A stretch of 64,000 bases of DNA from NCBI GenBank assembly GCA_013350335.1, contig CM023541.1, positions 61,321,413-61,385,412 on the forward strand, given 5' to 3'. Of the stretch, positions 22,201 to 35,169 are shown piece by piece. The DNA is from Chimonanthus salicifolius (lineage: Eukaryota; Streptophyta; Magnoliopsida; Laurales; Calycanthaceae). The notes under the pieces are model-generated. The model saw nothing but the letters and a program-made list of their open reading frames with translations. It searched no databases and was not told the origin of the DNA. The position numbers and the translations under genes were made by a program. The stretch's first letter is position 1; each line of letters opens with the position of its first letter.

Positions 22201-25200
22201 CATCTTTATAGGCCAACTCATCATTATTAGTACATAGTCATTGCCAAAAGAACGATCAAATAGTACTATCCATTAGAACAGAATAAGAGTATGGAGGGTG
22301 AACGAAAAAGGAAATAATGAAATTAAAGAATATTTAGGTCACATTTGGAAACACAAGGCATTTTTAATAGAAAGTTATAAATGGTTCACATGATCAAATA
22401 AGTGTGAGATTCAAATCAAGGTTGAAATCAACATGCGGCTGCCATATACTTTTCTACAATATGCTGGAGATTTTATTTTCCTAGATGACGGGGTGAAGAT
22501 CAAATTTAGAAAGTCTTCTACTAAAACTTTTATTATCACTTGGTGATCTAACTTCAGCCCCAACCGTCACTTTCAATCTATTGGTCATATAAACCCATTT
22601 TCCTTTTAACATGGATAATGCAGTGTATACTGTTCATAAAAAAATACATGGATATAGCAGTGTTCTGTCCATTTAATTTGCAAACAATCATGATGCTTTC
22701 TTTTCTTTTCTTTTTTGTAAATACTTTTGGCAGCCTTTAAGTTATTATGAATATGGATGAGTCAGCCTTGAAGAAATGGGTTAGCAGAGGTAAGGCAAAC
22801 TCAACCCCACCCAGTACATTAAGGAACAACAGACCACTGAAATAGGTCTTACCATTCAAATGGAGAAACTGCAGGGCACTGAACAAACATATATTGACCA
22901 CTCTTGTACCGGAATGCAGCAGGCTTAGACATTTGCAGCGTGAGAACATTTCCAGGATAAATCGCCACCTGAAAAATTATACAAAGCGAATTAGATACTA
23001 GATGAAAACAGCATTCCCAGGGATCTGCCTTGAAAACAAGAAATTTAGGTTACAAATTGTTCATAGTGGTTAAGGATTAAAGAAGGGGAATAAGCAAGTA
23101 GTTGATGACAGCAACAAAACATTTCAAAGTCAAAATATATAAGCTGCAGTTTTCTACTGTAAATACCTCGAGATGGGAGAAAGAGAGGAAGAAGATGGGT
23201 CCAGAATTCTACAGTGTGCTATTTGGTCAAAAGTCCTCAGACATAAAATAGGGTTAATCTTCACTCTACAGGTATGCTTTCTACAAAATAAATAGAAAAT
23301 AACACACAATCTACCATTATTGCTCAAGTAAATATTTAAGAAATATCCATTCCTTAAAAATCATTTTATAAGGTATTATAGGTCGACAAGTGTAAATAAA
23401 AAATAAGCAATCCAACAAAACTTAGATGAGATGCATGAATGCATAAATGTTATGTTAGTTCAATACCTTCAAAAGCCGGACAGGGTAATAACCAGACCTA
23501 AAAGCCCGAAGAGTCCGCTCCCCTGCATAAAGAAGGACAGGAACCGCAAGATACATCCATGTCTGCAATTTCAAAGAACATTCAACATTAGTCTGTAAGT
23601 TTTTAACCATGAAGTAGAGGTTCACTACTGCAGACTTCCCTAAGATTGAGTATTTGATAGCACGCTACGATTACCCAATAAGTGACCAAATTTATATATG
23701 CATGTTTATGTATGTACACAGCCATAGAGCACCAAGACTTACCGTCTTAAGATACCATCTGTGTACAAGGTAGAGGAATGTCCCATGGATCACCAGCAAG
23801 ACATACACTACAATAAAGAGGTGGTGCGAATACCAGAACGCATTGAAGCCAGTAAGTCGGTCAAAGGGCTTGGGGAGCTTCACAAGACTACGTCGAAACC
23901 ATCTGGTGGCAAGTGTGAAGGCGATCAACATGCACACCACCATCACAATTCCAGTCACACCTTCAGGTCCACGGACAAGCTCCGCATATGTGGGTTTCTT
24001 TGCACCAAAGTCCTCTATCAAAAGGTTGTAGTCTGAAGTTGATGCTGCCATCAGACGTGGGAAATCACAGGCAAGGTGGTTTCCAGCATGGAGAATGACC
24101 CCAACCACAATGGCAGCCGCAATTGTCTGCAACTCGTCAGGTAGTTGCCAAGAAAGAAAAAAGAGTTAAAAGCCAAGTAAATAGAAACTTTGATTCTTTT
24201 GAGAATATTGTGGTTGGATGGGGATCTAGTGATAACGATTGGCAAAACATCTGAACTTATTGTTAGGACCTGGGTATCCAGCCCAAAAGACTAACTTGTT
24301 AGGTAGAGTGACCAAAGTCCTTTATAAATTCCTAGATCTCCCTAGATACTTCCAATGTGGAGCTTGTTTGTAGCAATCCCAAAAATCCCTTCCTCAAACG
24401 AGGCCAGCTAACTCTTCCGCCTAAAGGATCATCGAAATATCTACTCCAACTAGAAAGATACAAAATTGCAAAATTGCAATATTATTGATGCCATTTATTT
24501 AAAATGGCACTTTCATATCAAATTGGCTTATTCCCTTACTTTTCTCTTCGACCCACCACATGTATATCGCAGGTGCGCCTCAAAGTCACTAGTGAAAGAG
24601 CAGAGTAACTGGTTGAGTCTTTGGATGAGCTAGATTAGTCTAAGAGCTCCTGAGACTAAACTTACTTTGCTTACACAGCTTCCCTATGTCCCTTAGACAC
24701 ACAAGAAGGCACATTGACTATGCTTACTAAGACCATGGAATGTGCATCTGCCATCATTCACTTCATTTGCATTTTGCCCCAGATATGGGAAAGCAAAGAT
24801 GTCCCTATGGCAAAAACATCACTATTTGCAGCCTTCCACACTAGGGCAACTCCACTAGATGGCAGTCCATTGCATAGTGGAGCGAATTTTGTGTCACCAT
24901 GAAACTATGAATCATCAAACATGGAAATATTCTTGTTAACAAAAAAAAGGTGTACGGCACAAGATATAGAATAAGAGATGGATGAAAGCAAAGCAAAAAG
25001 GAGACGAAGAGGGATAGATTGGTTTAGGGAATAACAATTACCTTGTGGAAGTTGATGTTGTCGTCAAAAGGGACAAGAAGGCCGAGACGGGTAGAGCGGA
25101 GCCAGGTGATGGTGTTCCTGCACACAGGGAGGAGGACCAGAGCCATATTAAATTTGAGGGTCTCTGCAGCGCCCTTGGCCGTGACCAGACAGTAGCCCAT

Positions 25201-28200
25201 AATGTGAAATGCGGCCTTGTTCCTGTACTGAAAGAACTTCCAGAGGAAGAGCCCCGCCATGATTCCTATCCAGAGACCCAACACCCAAAGCCGCCTCCAG
25301 TTCTCCTCCACGTAGTAGAGTACCTTGGTACTCACCTTCCGTATCGGGCTTCTCTTCCTTAAACCTTGAAGATTTTGGCTCAATGCCTGGCTCGTGTAGC
25401 TTAGCGCTTGGCTGTAGTTGAGGTATGTGTCCTTCTGTAGCAGGAGTGTCTCCAGCTGCCACAGCTGCATGTAGCAAGACGTCAGCTGCGTGAGTAGAAG
25501 AGAAAGCAGCACCAATTTTTCTGATGGAAAATACCATTCAACTTGATGCAATGGTCAAGTCTGCAAGAGGGTTCAAGCCCTACATGGTTATATACTGATT
25601 CTTGGAAGTTTGCCGAACTAGTCCAACAAATTGAGCCCAAAGCCTGGTTTTAGCCCCCTTGCTGGTCCAACGTCAAGACGAGGGCCAATTGGTTGGGCTG
25701 CTTCGGCACGCCTCTAAGCTTGAGTCCTATGGTTGGGCTTTCTTATAGGCTTCACGCGACCCATTCTTGTATCACTTTCATAATTTCGTCCATTGGTCAT
25801 TCTTTTTAACAAATGACAAGTGATAAATTAAAGGACCTCATTGTATATACAATTAAAAAAATTAAGAGAGATCATTATAAGTTATATATCACAAAATTAA
25901 AACTAAATGCGTTAAGTCCATATTGATTTTGTGCATTGACAAATGTGCCATGGCTTAAACCCTGCTACTATGGCGTCGATTAAACCAATTACCTTTACCA
26001 ATATTGTGAGAAGGGAAAAGATATCCATTTGTATCTGTATGACAACCAATTTCTTACATATATCCAAATAATTGTAAAATATACAACACACATGGGTCGA
26101 CACAATAAGCATCATCTGAGTTCTACAATGATGTCCATAACCTTTCAAAATATATTGTGGTAGAGCGCTCCACAATCATATTATGGACATGGTGAATTCT
26201 TATAGACCATCACATGCCATTAGTTAAAATAACAAATTTAAATGTAGTAATTTAATAAAATTAGAAATGATGGCATTTCTTTGTATTATGAACATACATA
26301 TATTTACATAATTTTATTTTTGCCATGAAAGAAACATTTATTTTCTTATCACCAAATCATAGAAAATAAACATATACTTATATCTACATGTATATAACGT
26401 TACTTCACATTTTCACAATATGAGGAATTGCTATTTTTCTTCATGTGAGATCGTCATTGTCCAGGTTTGATAATTTAAAAGAATAAGACCATATTCTGTT
26501 TATGAAAAAAGTGAAAATATAATGGTGATTCCATTCCATTTTCACTTAATCTTTCAATCGAATATAGTCTAAATTTAAAAAGAACAGTCATTCATATTGT
26601 TGGGGAGAATGCCCGTTAAATTACATGTTGATGCCAATGTGATTGAAAAATACATCTAAAAGACAATCTAAATATGAGCAATTTTAATTTTAATCACATT
26701 TCATCATCCGAACCCTTTTCATCTTGGCTCTGGGACTACTGCTTTTTATAGAGATGGAGTTAGCAGTACCAATGAAGGGAATTTCAAATCAATGTTCTAC
26801 CACTTATCCGGACAAATTGACGGACATTATCCGCGGGTAGCCATATGTAAAACTCCGACTCTCGGTCTAAAATAACTAATGCAATTTCTTGACAAGTGAT
26901 ATAGTAAGATTTACAGTGGAAGACTTATTTTTTAAATAATAATAACAACAGATTACTACTATTTCTTAAAGTTGATAAAATTAAATATTGAAATTAATAA
27001 TCAAAACTTATTTTTAAAATTCCTTTTACTATAGATAAATTTAATATACATCAATGATCTTTGTTTAGGACCAAAAGCCACGAGTCAATAAGTTACTTTT
27101 GCACGTTCTGAATGATTTAATCTCATCTTTCTAAAATCCAGTCGAGAGTCCAGACATAGGAAAGGCCGTTGGCCCACCACAGTGACCAAACATTGAGTGG
27201 ACAAGAAAGAAGAAGGCCTATGCAAAACTCGCAGCCTGTAGAATTGAATGGGCTTATACTTTATGTTATAAAATAAATCCACACAAATCACACAATCAAA
27301 TTCACACATGTAAAAACAAGTAAGAACGCAAACAGATTTATATAGTTCGGCAAAATCACCTACGTCTACAAAGTGTGATGATTTTAAAGTTTTCAAACTT
27401 TTGAGCACTTTATAGTGTTTCTACTTACGAGTTCCCACCAATGGAAGTAGAGATAGTGAGAGCTAGCAAGAAAGTAGTGGACTGGACCGTGTCTCGGGGA
27501 CCATGTCTCGAGAATCATATTTAATTAAATGATTTTGAGTTTGATTTTTATTTTATTCTAAAGTCACTTCCTATAAAATTACTCAGTGAGTGTGGGTAAA
27601 AAGACTTGCACATAACTTAAGGATTTGTCAAGTACTCCAAGAGAACTAGACCTTGGTCATAAAAAATAAAAAAGAACATAAAAAATCAAACCCTTTATTC
27701 TTTATCCTATCTTATGGTAGCTTAGCTCAACTTGACACCCACACCACCGGCTGAACCAAAATATGCTTCTCCCTCCTCTACCTATCTCTTTTTGCATATT
27801 CTCTTTTTTATTGTAATTCCCTAACAGATAGAATGTTATTAAAATAGATAAATTAAATAATTTTGGAATCTATATGATTGTCTTAATTCTTAATTTTAAA
27901 ATTTATAATTTGGCAGTCTAATAATAATTATGTTCCCTTAAATGGATGTTTTGAAGTATTTTTTAACAATTCAAAATAAGAATGATGAGATCTATAGAAG
28001 GTTGAAATTGAAAGATGAAATGTAGTTTCAAAAAATACATTTAAGTTTATAATAAAATCCAAAATAATATGTATAAAACAAAACAGAAAAAGACGTCCTG
28101 AAAGTTGCAGAATACATAAGATAACTACCCCTAATCAGGCCAGGATGCAATGAATACCTAACACAATTTATTTATATCATATTTCACTAATATAAGTCGT

Positions 28201-31200
28201 TACTCAGCTAATCCCCATAGGTTTATCAACGGCGATCGGGTCAAATATATGGACCTAGTCCATTCTAATTATGTAGAGGGTAAAAGTATAGTTTAAATTA
28301 AAAAAAATAAAATCTAGACAAGTCTGTTTAAGAGAATTCCACTTGATAAAATTTATAGTCAACAAAGTTTATAGAATTTTTTTAAATTGAGCCTAAAAAT
28401 TTGATTAAAGTCATTTGACTCGATTACATTTCGAGTCAATTTAGAATTCTAAGTATTTAAAGTTTTAAAGTATGCATAAAAATCAAATGATTTACCTTCT
28501 ATTTTCCCAAATTGATTTATGAAAAGTTAGTTTGACGAAAATGGGCATTGGGCCCACATGGATGATACGTGCACAGCTCGTGTGCCGGTGTGACGTATCT
28601 ACCTTAAAAATCAAGTTTAGTGTGATATTTAACAACATCTTAAGGGAATGGTTCTAGTAGTTTTATCTTTATGTAGTTTCGTCATATTTAAGTGTTTTAG
28701 ATAGACTATTAGATTTTTTATTTTATTTTGAGATTTTCTAATCTACCAGCCGTATGCTATGATCAACCACCATTCTATGTACCTATGATTGAATATTTTT
28801 GTTTTCCTAAAGTTGTGTATTCGACACCCTTTTAATAAATGGTGGCCGAAGTGAACTTTTGAATTCTAGTGAAGTGATATTGTTTTTCTTTAAGACGTTA
28901 ATTTGGAAGGTAACTCTTGAGTTAAAATGTGAAAAAAAATGTTTAGAAGTTAAATATAATAGATTTAAAATTTATTTAATTATTTTAATTTTTAATATAA
29001 GATTCAAAAAATTTACTAATTTAAAAGTGAATACATTAAATTAAATAAAGATTATTTATATGAGTGTTTGGAAGAGACTTCATAACAATTTATAAGATGA
29101 TAAATGTGGAGAATCTAGAATTAGAAATAAAACTCATTTTTTTTACAATATAAAAATATTTAAAAAGTCTTGAGAATATTGATTTGTTGCATATGAAGCA
29201 AACCCACTAGCAAGTAGCAACTTGCCAACAACACGTGTGAAAGGCTATCATTCTGAAGTCATTGTGGTTCAACACTCGTTATGGTAACCGATGGAAATTG
29301 AATTATCTAGTACAATAATATTAGATAATTTGTAGTATCATATTTTTAAATTATCACATAAATAAAAAAGAGTTTTTAATTATTTAAAAAAATTCAGCAA
29401 TATCTAAATACCTGAAAAAATAAAAACAGCTTCTTTTCCCATCCATATGTCAATGTGTAAATAATCTTGATCTAGACTTCCACTAGTCAAACTATTCAAA
29501 CGATGTGATTTGGGCCTGAATGAAGACTTATTGTCAATTGACCATTATATTCACCTGTCACCATTTTCCAGAGCTAAATTCCATTTACGAAGCTCTAATG
29601 TTGTGCATTGGGAGAATCGAAAATTTCGTATGTGCTTTGCCACGTCTACTTATGACCAGTGACAGTAAAGTTTATCATAATCATTAGTATTTTTAGTTTT
29701 ACTAGAGAAAAAAAGTTCTAAATTACCACAGAATGAAGAGAAAATTCTTAATTAACCAGGGAGAGAAATGCCTACTTCAATGTAGCCTAGCCCCTCGGGG
29801 TCCAACTCTTCCATGATGAGGGCAGCATATTCTTCAGCTTGTTCTTTCAGCCTTGACAATCTATTTGCAGACGCACTTAGCATGATAATCTGTTTAGTGG
29901 TAAGAATTAAAACAATTAAACTATGGTGCCCATAATCTAAATTCTTCCAGTAAAACAAACATCATATTGCACATTTCAAGCAGTTCTACTCTTAAAGTGT
30001 TCTATTGTTCTTCATATTCAATTCTCTGAAGCAAAATCAAGAAAATATGAAGCAAATAGGAATGGATTTATTCAAATGTTCAAAGAACGTACTCTTTTTT
30101 TAAGTTAAAATATGAAATTGATGCAAGTTAGTAGAAAAGAAAAAAAAAAATAGAAGAGAAAGCAAATTTCTACGGAGCCACTTTCTTAGAAAATTTTATC
30201 AAAATTTATTTTTATATTAAAATTTATTTTTCCAAAAGATCAATAAACATTCCGCGTATAATCTGAATATATCTAGCCCACTGTGTCAACATATTCCAAT
30301 TTCCAAGTGTGAGGAAGTAAGTGCGCTTTGTATGCGTGCATTTGAAAAATATGAAACCTGCCACCTGCTTCTGGAATCTATTGTCAAAATAAGACACAGG
30401 TCGCTGTTTTTCTACGATAGGTACCATTTAGGTCCACACCTCAGCCTCCAAACAGAGGGAGTATGATGGAACTTCCCTTGTGTGGGAAATGCTAAATTAC
30501 CTAAAATACATTGCTATAAAAATAATAGAATAAATATTTTCAATAATATATTTTGTGAATTAATAGACTATCACCTTAAATTTAGAGTTGTAGATTATTT
30601 TAAAATTTAAATTTAAACTAAGATTATTTTAATTCATCAAATGTAGAATCATTAAAATTAATTTAAATATAGTTTAATCGACTTTAACATTGTAAAGAAC
30701 AAATAGACGTACGATTCAACTTTCTTTAGATCATGGGCCATTGACGGTGGGTCCATTACAATAGTTTCTCTCCTAAATTTGTATGCTTGTGGGCTCCACT
30801 TGAACTTCTATAAGAGCTACGTGTTCTAAAATATTACTAAATAGTAAAATACAGAAGAAGTTCCTATTTCAATTCTATTAAAAAAAATACCTTATTTACC
30901 TAAAAATTCTCTATATGTTTTTTAATGTTATCCTACATTAAATACTAGAATTAGGGGTCCAAAAAAGGTTATCGGATTTCGGCCGATAAAATTCTTTCTT
31001 CTAATTTTTTTTTTAACAAAGACCACTGAGATATCGGCCGATATGATGCAATCGAGATATCAATCACCCAATACGAATTATATCAACTGTTATGATAAGA
31101 TTTTAAAACTGTTATCCTCGTATCAATCGATATTCGAACTCTTGATTAGAATATTATTTATTTAAGAAAAAGTATGTTCTTACAAGTAAAAAATAAAATA

Positions 31201-32976
31201 AAAGGTAAGAAGAAAAGCGAGAGGGAGGACAGAAAGAGAAAGAGGGATTTGAACCACCAGCGAGAATTGCAAGATGGGAGTCGTTGGTTCACTCATTGGA
31301 TACGTGAAGATTATACTCACCGAATCCCATCGACCTTTACATATTTTAAGCTTATTATTATGATTAAAATAATGACACCCTGTCATTTCAATAATAAAAT
31401 CCCTACAAACGTTTACGTGATGGGGTGGAGAAAAAGTCAGGACATCCTATTTCATGTTTTCCGCAATCTGACACGTTCATTACTACTACTTAATACTCTT
31501 GATTTAGTCTAACCCACCCATTACTATATTCTCATCACACTCCATCGAGGTTGATTTCTCAACTCCAACATTAATATTAAATAATAACACTTTTTAAATA
31601 AAAATCCCGACCTAAAAAGTTAGTCATTAAGTCACCGGTTTAGGCAAGACAAACGACTTAACGTACCTCCTTCACTTCCTCTTCTGTGATTCGTCCGTCT
31701 TCGTTCTTGTCGACCCTACGGAAATAAATAAAAACATTAAAACTAATTCATTATAAATAGTTACAAGAGCATAATTCTATCATCTTAATGATAAACATTA
31801 TTTTCATCATTTATTAATTTCTAAACAAAACATATATTTTTAAATTTTATAAAATGATTAAATTCAATATCAGATCAATTAAATTAGAGAGTGAGATAAA
31901 TTTTGTAAATTTTTAATAAAGTATTTTTATTTGATCAATTTAATAATAACGTTAATTGTTCTATAAAATCTAAAGTTATATATATAAATAAATCAGTAAA
32001 CAGTTTAAATCAAATAAAAAATTCGAAGAGATCAAAATTGTTTTTTTTTTCTTTACATGTCGAAGAAGATTTGGAGACGAGAATCGAAGCTCTGATCTGT
32101 GATCTGCAACCAAAACTCGTGAAGCTCATCTTTGCTGATCTTCTCCACCTTCAGCCGTCGCCTCCGGCTCAATGCATCGAAAAGTTCCAGAGCGAATTCC
32201 TTTGAATCTTTCATTCCTTTGAAAAAAGTAGTAAAATGATGATAAATAAATAACGAAAAGAGGAGAACAATAGTGATTGCTATCCGAACTGCTATGCGTT
32301 TGAGTAGAGAAGATTGAAAACCTATGCATTGCGCAAAATCGGAGCGGTGGAGGAAACCGTCGCGGGAGACCTTCTCGAAGTTGCTTTGGATTTCGTTCCA
32401 CGAATCTACACGGTTGGCTGGAGTGCTGCTGATGAATCTCAGACTTCGGAGGGCCTTCTGAGCTCCCGATCTAGTTCTGTCCAACTGTGCCCGCTGACGC
32501 CGAAGAGCGCGGGCGGCAAGGCGCGCATCGATGGCTCCACCACCAGATCCCGGCACCGGCGATGATGACCTCGTCCGGGAAGCGTGGCCATGGCTCCACG
32601 AGAAGCGGCGGAGCTCGGCCTTGAGCTCCTGTGAGAACTGCTTCGCCCGCGCCACCGCCTCCGCCTTCAGCTCCTGCGAGAACTGACGAAGGCGATGAGA
32701 TGAACTCCGACGCATTGTTGGCGACCTGGACGTCGAGGCCGGGGTCGTACAGGCGGAATCACTCCCCCCGACGAGATCATCCAAGTCGACTGCAGTGGCC
32801 GGCTCGACGCTGCGGAGAACAATAGTGTCATCGTCTTGAAAGTCTATCGTCACCTCAACGAACTCCTCTCCGTCCGCCGTGGCGCTGTCGCTCCTTGGCG
32901 ACGAACCAGCTGAAAACGCACGCCCATCGACAGTGTCTGACGACCAGCGGCGCTCCCGCTTCGAAAAGCCCCTCAT
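19237..32976 (-). CDS. RBOHF: respiratory burst oxidase (NADPH oxidase), RBOHF/RBOHA type, 14 exons
   Basis: Membrane NADPH oxidase moving electrons from cytosolic NADPH through FAD and two hemes to apoplastic O2, giving superoxide. Exons in gene order: 32976-32322, 32216-32057, 31715-31667, 29889-29776, 25464-25042, 24126-23743, 23562-23467, 22968-22853, 21937-21770, 21665-21506, 21101-20904, 20793-20665, 20042-19964, 19346-19237. All have GT..AG borders and phases agree, giving 2841 nt or 946 aa (Arabidopsis RBOHF 944). Exon 1 holds the basic, Ser-rich N-terminus ([11 protein letters not shown]). Exon 3 holds a canonical EF-hand loop [12 protein letters not shown]. Exons 5-7 hold the membrane core with heme-region motifs [11 protein letters not shown] and WYSHHLF. 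Exon 9 has the FAD motif HPFSITSAP. Exon 10 has the NADPH motifs GPYGAP and GLGIGATPF. The C-terminus is KFEFHKEHF. No lesion is seen. Assignment to the RBOHF clade rests on near-identity in remembered stretches. Confidence 0.95.
19604..19750. repeat. dispersed repeat in RBOH intron 13 (partner at 27524)
   Basis: Shares CACTTCCTATA, then A-TTACT-AGT, then a CTAGACCTTGGTCAT-like block in the same order as 27524-27670. It may be a piece of a retroelement LTR, but the family is not recognised. Confidence 0.45.
20237..20640 (-). mobile_element. LTR retroelement remnant in RBOH intron 12
   Basis: On the minus strand an LTR-like stretch (about 20640 to 20353) ends at TGTACTAAAC (plus-strand reading). 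It is followed by a primer-binding site TGGTATCAGAGAC (20352-20340) and a short internal piece ending in a purine run TTTGAGGGGGGGATTG. The internal piece is similar to that of the TRIM at 39321 (AACGTCxCCxACxATCxCGTT). The second LTR is not found. It lies between exons 12 and 13. Confidence 0.6.
24261..24450 (-). mobile_element. TRIM LTR and partial internal region in RBOH intron 5
   Basis: Starts TGTTAGGACCTGGGTATCC, then AAAAGACTAACTTG-TAGGTAGA, and ends near GTAGCA at 24375. It is followed by a pyrimidine-rich stretch (complement of a polypurine tract) and CCTCAAACGAGG. It is similar throughout to the left LTR and internal edge of the TRIM at 39321. No right LTR is seen. Confidence 0.6.
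27230..27480 (+). repeat. copia-type LTR fragment in RBOH intron 4
   Basis: Contains CAGATTTATATAGTTCGGC and CACCTACGTCTAC, a conserved LTR motif pair of many plant copia elements (GTGGTTCGG…CCTACGTCCAC). No LTR partner or internal region is seen. Confidence 0.4.
27524..27670. repeat. dispersed repeat in RBOH intron 4 (partner at 19604)
   Basis: Similar in order and spacing of blocks to 19604-19750. It follows directly after the LTR fragment at 27230, so the two may be one degraded element. Confidence 0.45.
30953..31143. repeat. ATCGGCCGAT-rich MITE, copy 4, in RBOH intron 3
   Basis: Starts AGGGGTCCAAAAAAGG and ends TATTCGAACTCTT, a degraded inverse of the start. The interior has TTTCGGCCGATAA and ATCGGCCGATAT and the usual poly-T tract. 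Length 191 bp, close to copies 1 and 5. Confidence 0.65.
32217..32321 (-). other. RBOH intron 1, 105 bp, in frame and stop-free
   Basis: Donor TGCATAG|GTTTTC and acceptor TTTCAAAG|GAATG restore [10 protein letters not shown] as in RBOHF. The intron is a multiple of three with no stop, so a retained form would read through and insert 35 residues rich in I, V, L and F ([18 protein letters not shown]). Confidence 0.85.
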
Positions 32977-33202
32977 TTGAATCTAACCGCAAACGAGAAC
33001 GAAGATTTATTACACCGCCAATAACAAGGCGCTTTCTTCTTTAAAAAAATAAATAAATAAAGCAATTCACTAGCGAATCGCTAGCGATTCCTGCTTTCTT
33101 GTTATTCTACTGACTCTGAATTCTAGTAATCAGTGGAGCTGGAGAGACGACGATACGAGAGAAGAGAGAGAGTGTGTGCAGTAGTGGGACAGAGGTGTGG
33201 AT

Positions 33203-33210
33203 TATATATT
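33203..33210 (-). promoter_or_regulatory. possible TATA box of the RBOH gene
   Basis: The minus strand reads AAAATATATAATCC about 230 bases before the ATG, followed by a CT-rich stretch (CTCTCTCTTCTCTC) typical of plant leaders. Confidence 0.4.
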
Positions 33211-33362
33211 TTAAAAGCGAGCATAGGAGTTTTTTGAACGCGTCTGGAATCTCTTGGAAAAGACATTTTTACGCGGTGGAAGACTGAGAGCAGCAAAAAG
33301 AAGGCGAGTAGACGACACAGAGGGAGAGAAAGAGATCGGGAATGCCTTCCACAATTCCAACT

Positions 33363-33391
33363 TCTCTTTCTCTCTCTCTCTCTCTCTCTTA
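33363..33391. repeat. CT microsatellite upstream of RBOH
   Basis: About 13 CT units with one interruption on the plus strand. A second GA run lies at 33720-33740. Both lie in the likely promoter or leader of the RBOH gene. Confidence 0.8.
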
Positions 33392-33859
33392 TTACTATTT
33401 AAAGTCTTAAATCTGACTGGGAAAACTGAGTAATTAAAAAAAAAACAGGGAAAAGAATCAGAGAAGGAATAAAAACAGAAAACGACAAGCTCGAAATAGA
33501 GAGCCACTGCAGAAAGGAGGGACCAAATACAAAAACCATCGTCCACTCGCTTTTCTTTTCTACCCTTTACTTTTTAGCAAACGGAAATTGCAAGGAAAGC
33601 AGGGAAAATAGAGGAAAATGGTTTCCTCAGTTCGGATTCTGTAATCCTGTTATGAATAAGAAAAAGAAAAGAGGCAAATGGAGTGAGGATCCGATAGTGG
33701 GGATGATTTCGTTATCAGATCGAGAGAGAGAGAGAGAGAGGCAATCGAGTAAAATAAGGGAGGCGTCTGACAGCCATATGCCGTTGCGGAGGTGTAAGCA
33801 GTAAGCACTCGTTTTGTGGTTAAAACTCTTTCTGCGTCGAGTTGGGTTCATATTAATTC

Positions 33860-34920
33860 ACCCTAAATTTAAAAAAAAATGATAAATTACCTGTCTTTAG
33901 GAAATCAATTAAAAAGAGAAAATATACGAGATTTAAGAAACAGACTAAAAATCAATACTTCTAATAGATTACTAAAAAATCTTAATAACTATGTAGACAA
34001 AAAAATTAAGATTGATCCCAAAAATGAAACATCTAAAATAAAAAGTTTCATAAAAATAAATTTGATCAAATAAAAATTGAAAATAAATAAGTGTAAAATG
34101 AAAAAATAAAATATATTTTTTAATTGCATAAGAGAGACAACTAAATTTTAAAAATGTATTTTATGTAATTATATAAAAAAATATTACATATTATATTGGA
34201 ATTTAGATTATAGACCTTGCATTTTCTTTTCTTAATTCAATTTGACTAAAATTTTCTTTTCTAAATCCAATTCGACTAAAAAAATTCTTGAATTTCTAAA
34301 TTTTAAAACTAACTCAATCATAAATTCTCTGATCTTTAATCCAACCTTAACTATTTTTTAATGTAATTTATGAAAAACAATTTTCTATTCGATATGACTT
34401 GTACATAACAATAACATGATATCAATTTTAAAGAACGAACTATTTGTATTACTTGGCTTAAATAGTCAATCTGAAATAAGATACTTAAACTAATGCTTAC
34501 ATTTAATTATTCATTTACAATTTCCATCTCTATGCTTTGTTGTCTTCATTGGGTCCTCCTTTAAACAAAAAATGATGGCATTGTTGAAAACTAGAAATCT
34601 AAGCGTAGCTCAACCTCATTGTCATATAATGAAAGGATTTTACAACTAAACAACAAATTTAAATGGATTTTACAACTAAACAACAAATTTAAATTTCAAA
34701 GTGGACAAAAGATGTTGAGCTTTCACAAAGTCGTAGAATTGTGTTGCTATGCTGGTCTATCTTAGTTTGATAACTAAGACCACTGTAGATCAATAGCAAC
34801 AATGTCATGTAATATGAATAGTTGGAACAATTTGCTTTATCTACTGTATTAAAGCTTTTCATAACATATTTTTTTTAATTTACGTGTGAAAAACCGCATG
34901 ATATCCAGTATAAAATCCTC
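33860..34920. other. intergenic upstream of RBOH, no gene seen
   Basis: Very AT-rich. The only structure noted is a perfect 30-bp tandem duplication (34635-34664 and 34665-34694). Confidence 0.4.
34635..34694. repeat. 30-bp tandem duplication
   Basis: The unit begins GGATTTTACAACTAAACAAC and is repeated once without a change. Confidence 0.9.
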
Positions 34921-34924
34921 TACG

Positions 34925-35165
34925 TGTGAGCCCACTACCCCTAAAACACACCAAGGTTAGGCCAAGGAGGCTTGAATCTATAACTTCTCGCTTCTTGAGA
35001 CGAGAGGCAACCAGTTGACCTACAGCTATGTAGGTTAAAATCTCCATAGGTAAGCCCACTATCTCTAGGGCACACCAAGGTTAAGTCATGGAGGCTCGAA
35101 CCCGCAACCTCCCGCTTTCCTGAGGCAAGAGATAACCAGTTGAACTGCACTGAGTGGGTTAATGC
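34925..35165 (-). mobile_element. dimeric tRNA-derived SINE
   Basis: Two related units lie head to tail on the minus strand: 35165-35041 and 35038-34925. Each has a tRNA-like head with an A-box-like GGTCAACTGG or GTTCAACTGG and a B-box-like segment. The B box is intact in the right unit (GGGTTCGAGCC) and decayed in the left (AGATTCAAGCC). Each head is followed by CTTAACCTTGGTGTG or CCTAACCTTGGTGTG and TAGTGGGCT. The left unit's extra decay suggests an old dimer or two insertions at one site. Confidence 0.7.
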
Positions 35166-35169
35166 CATT

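Noticed and set aside
25545..25600. tRNA-like B box GGGTTCAAGCCC in RBOH intron 4, possible SINE head
   Set aside because: The A-box candidate is too close and no second copy or tail was found.
32053..32976. A single 307-codon gene 'exon' at the start of RBOH
   Set aside because: It reads through intron 1 (105 bp, in frame). Splice sites and remembered RBOHF sequence show two exons.
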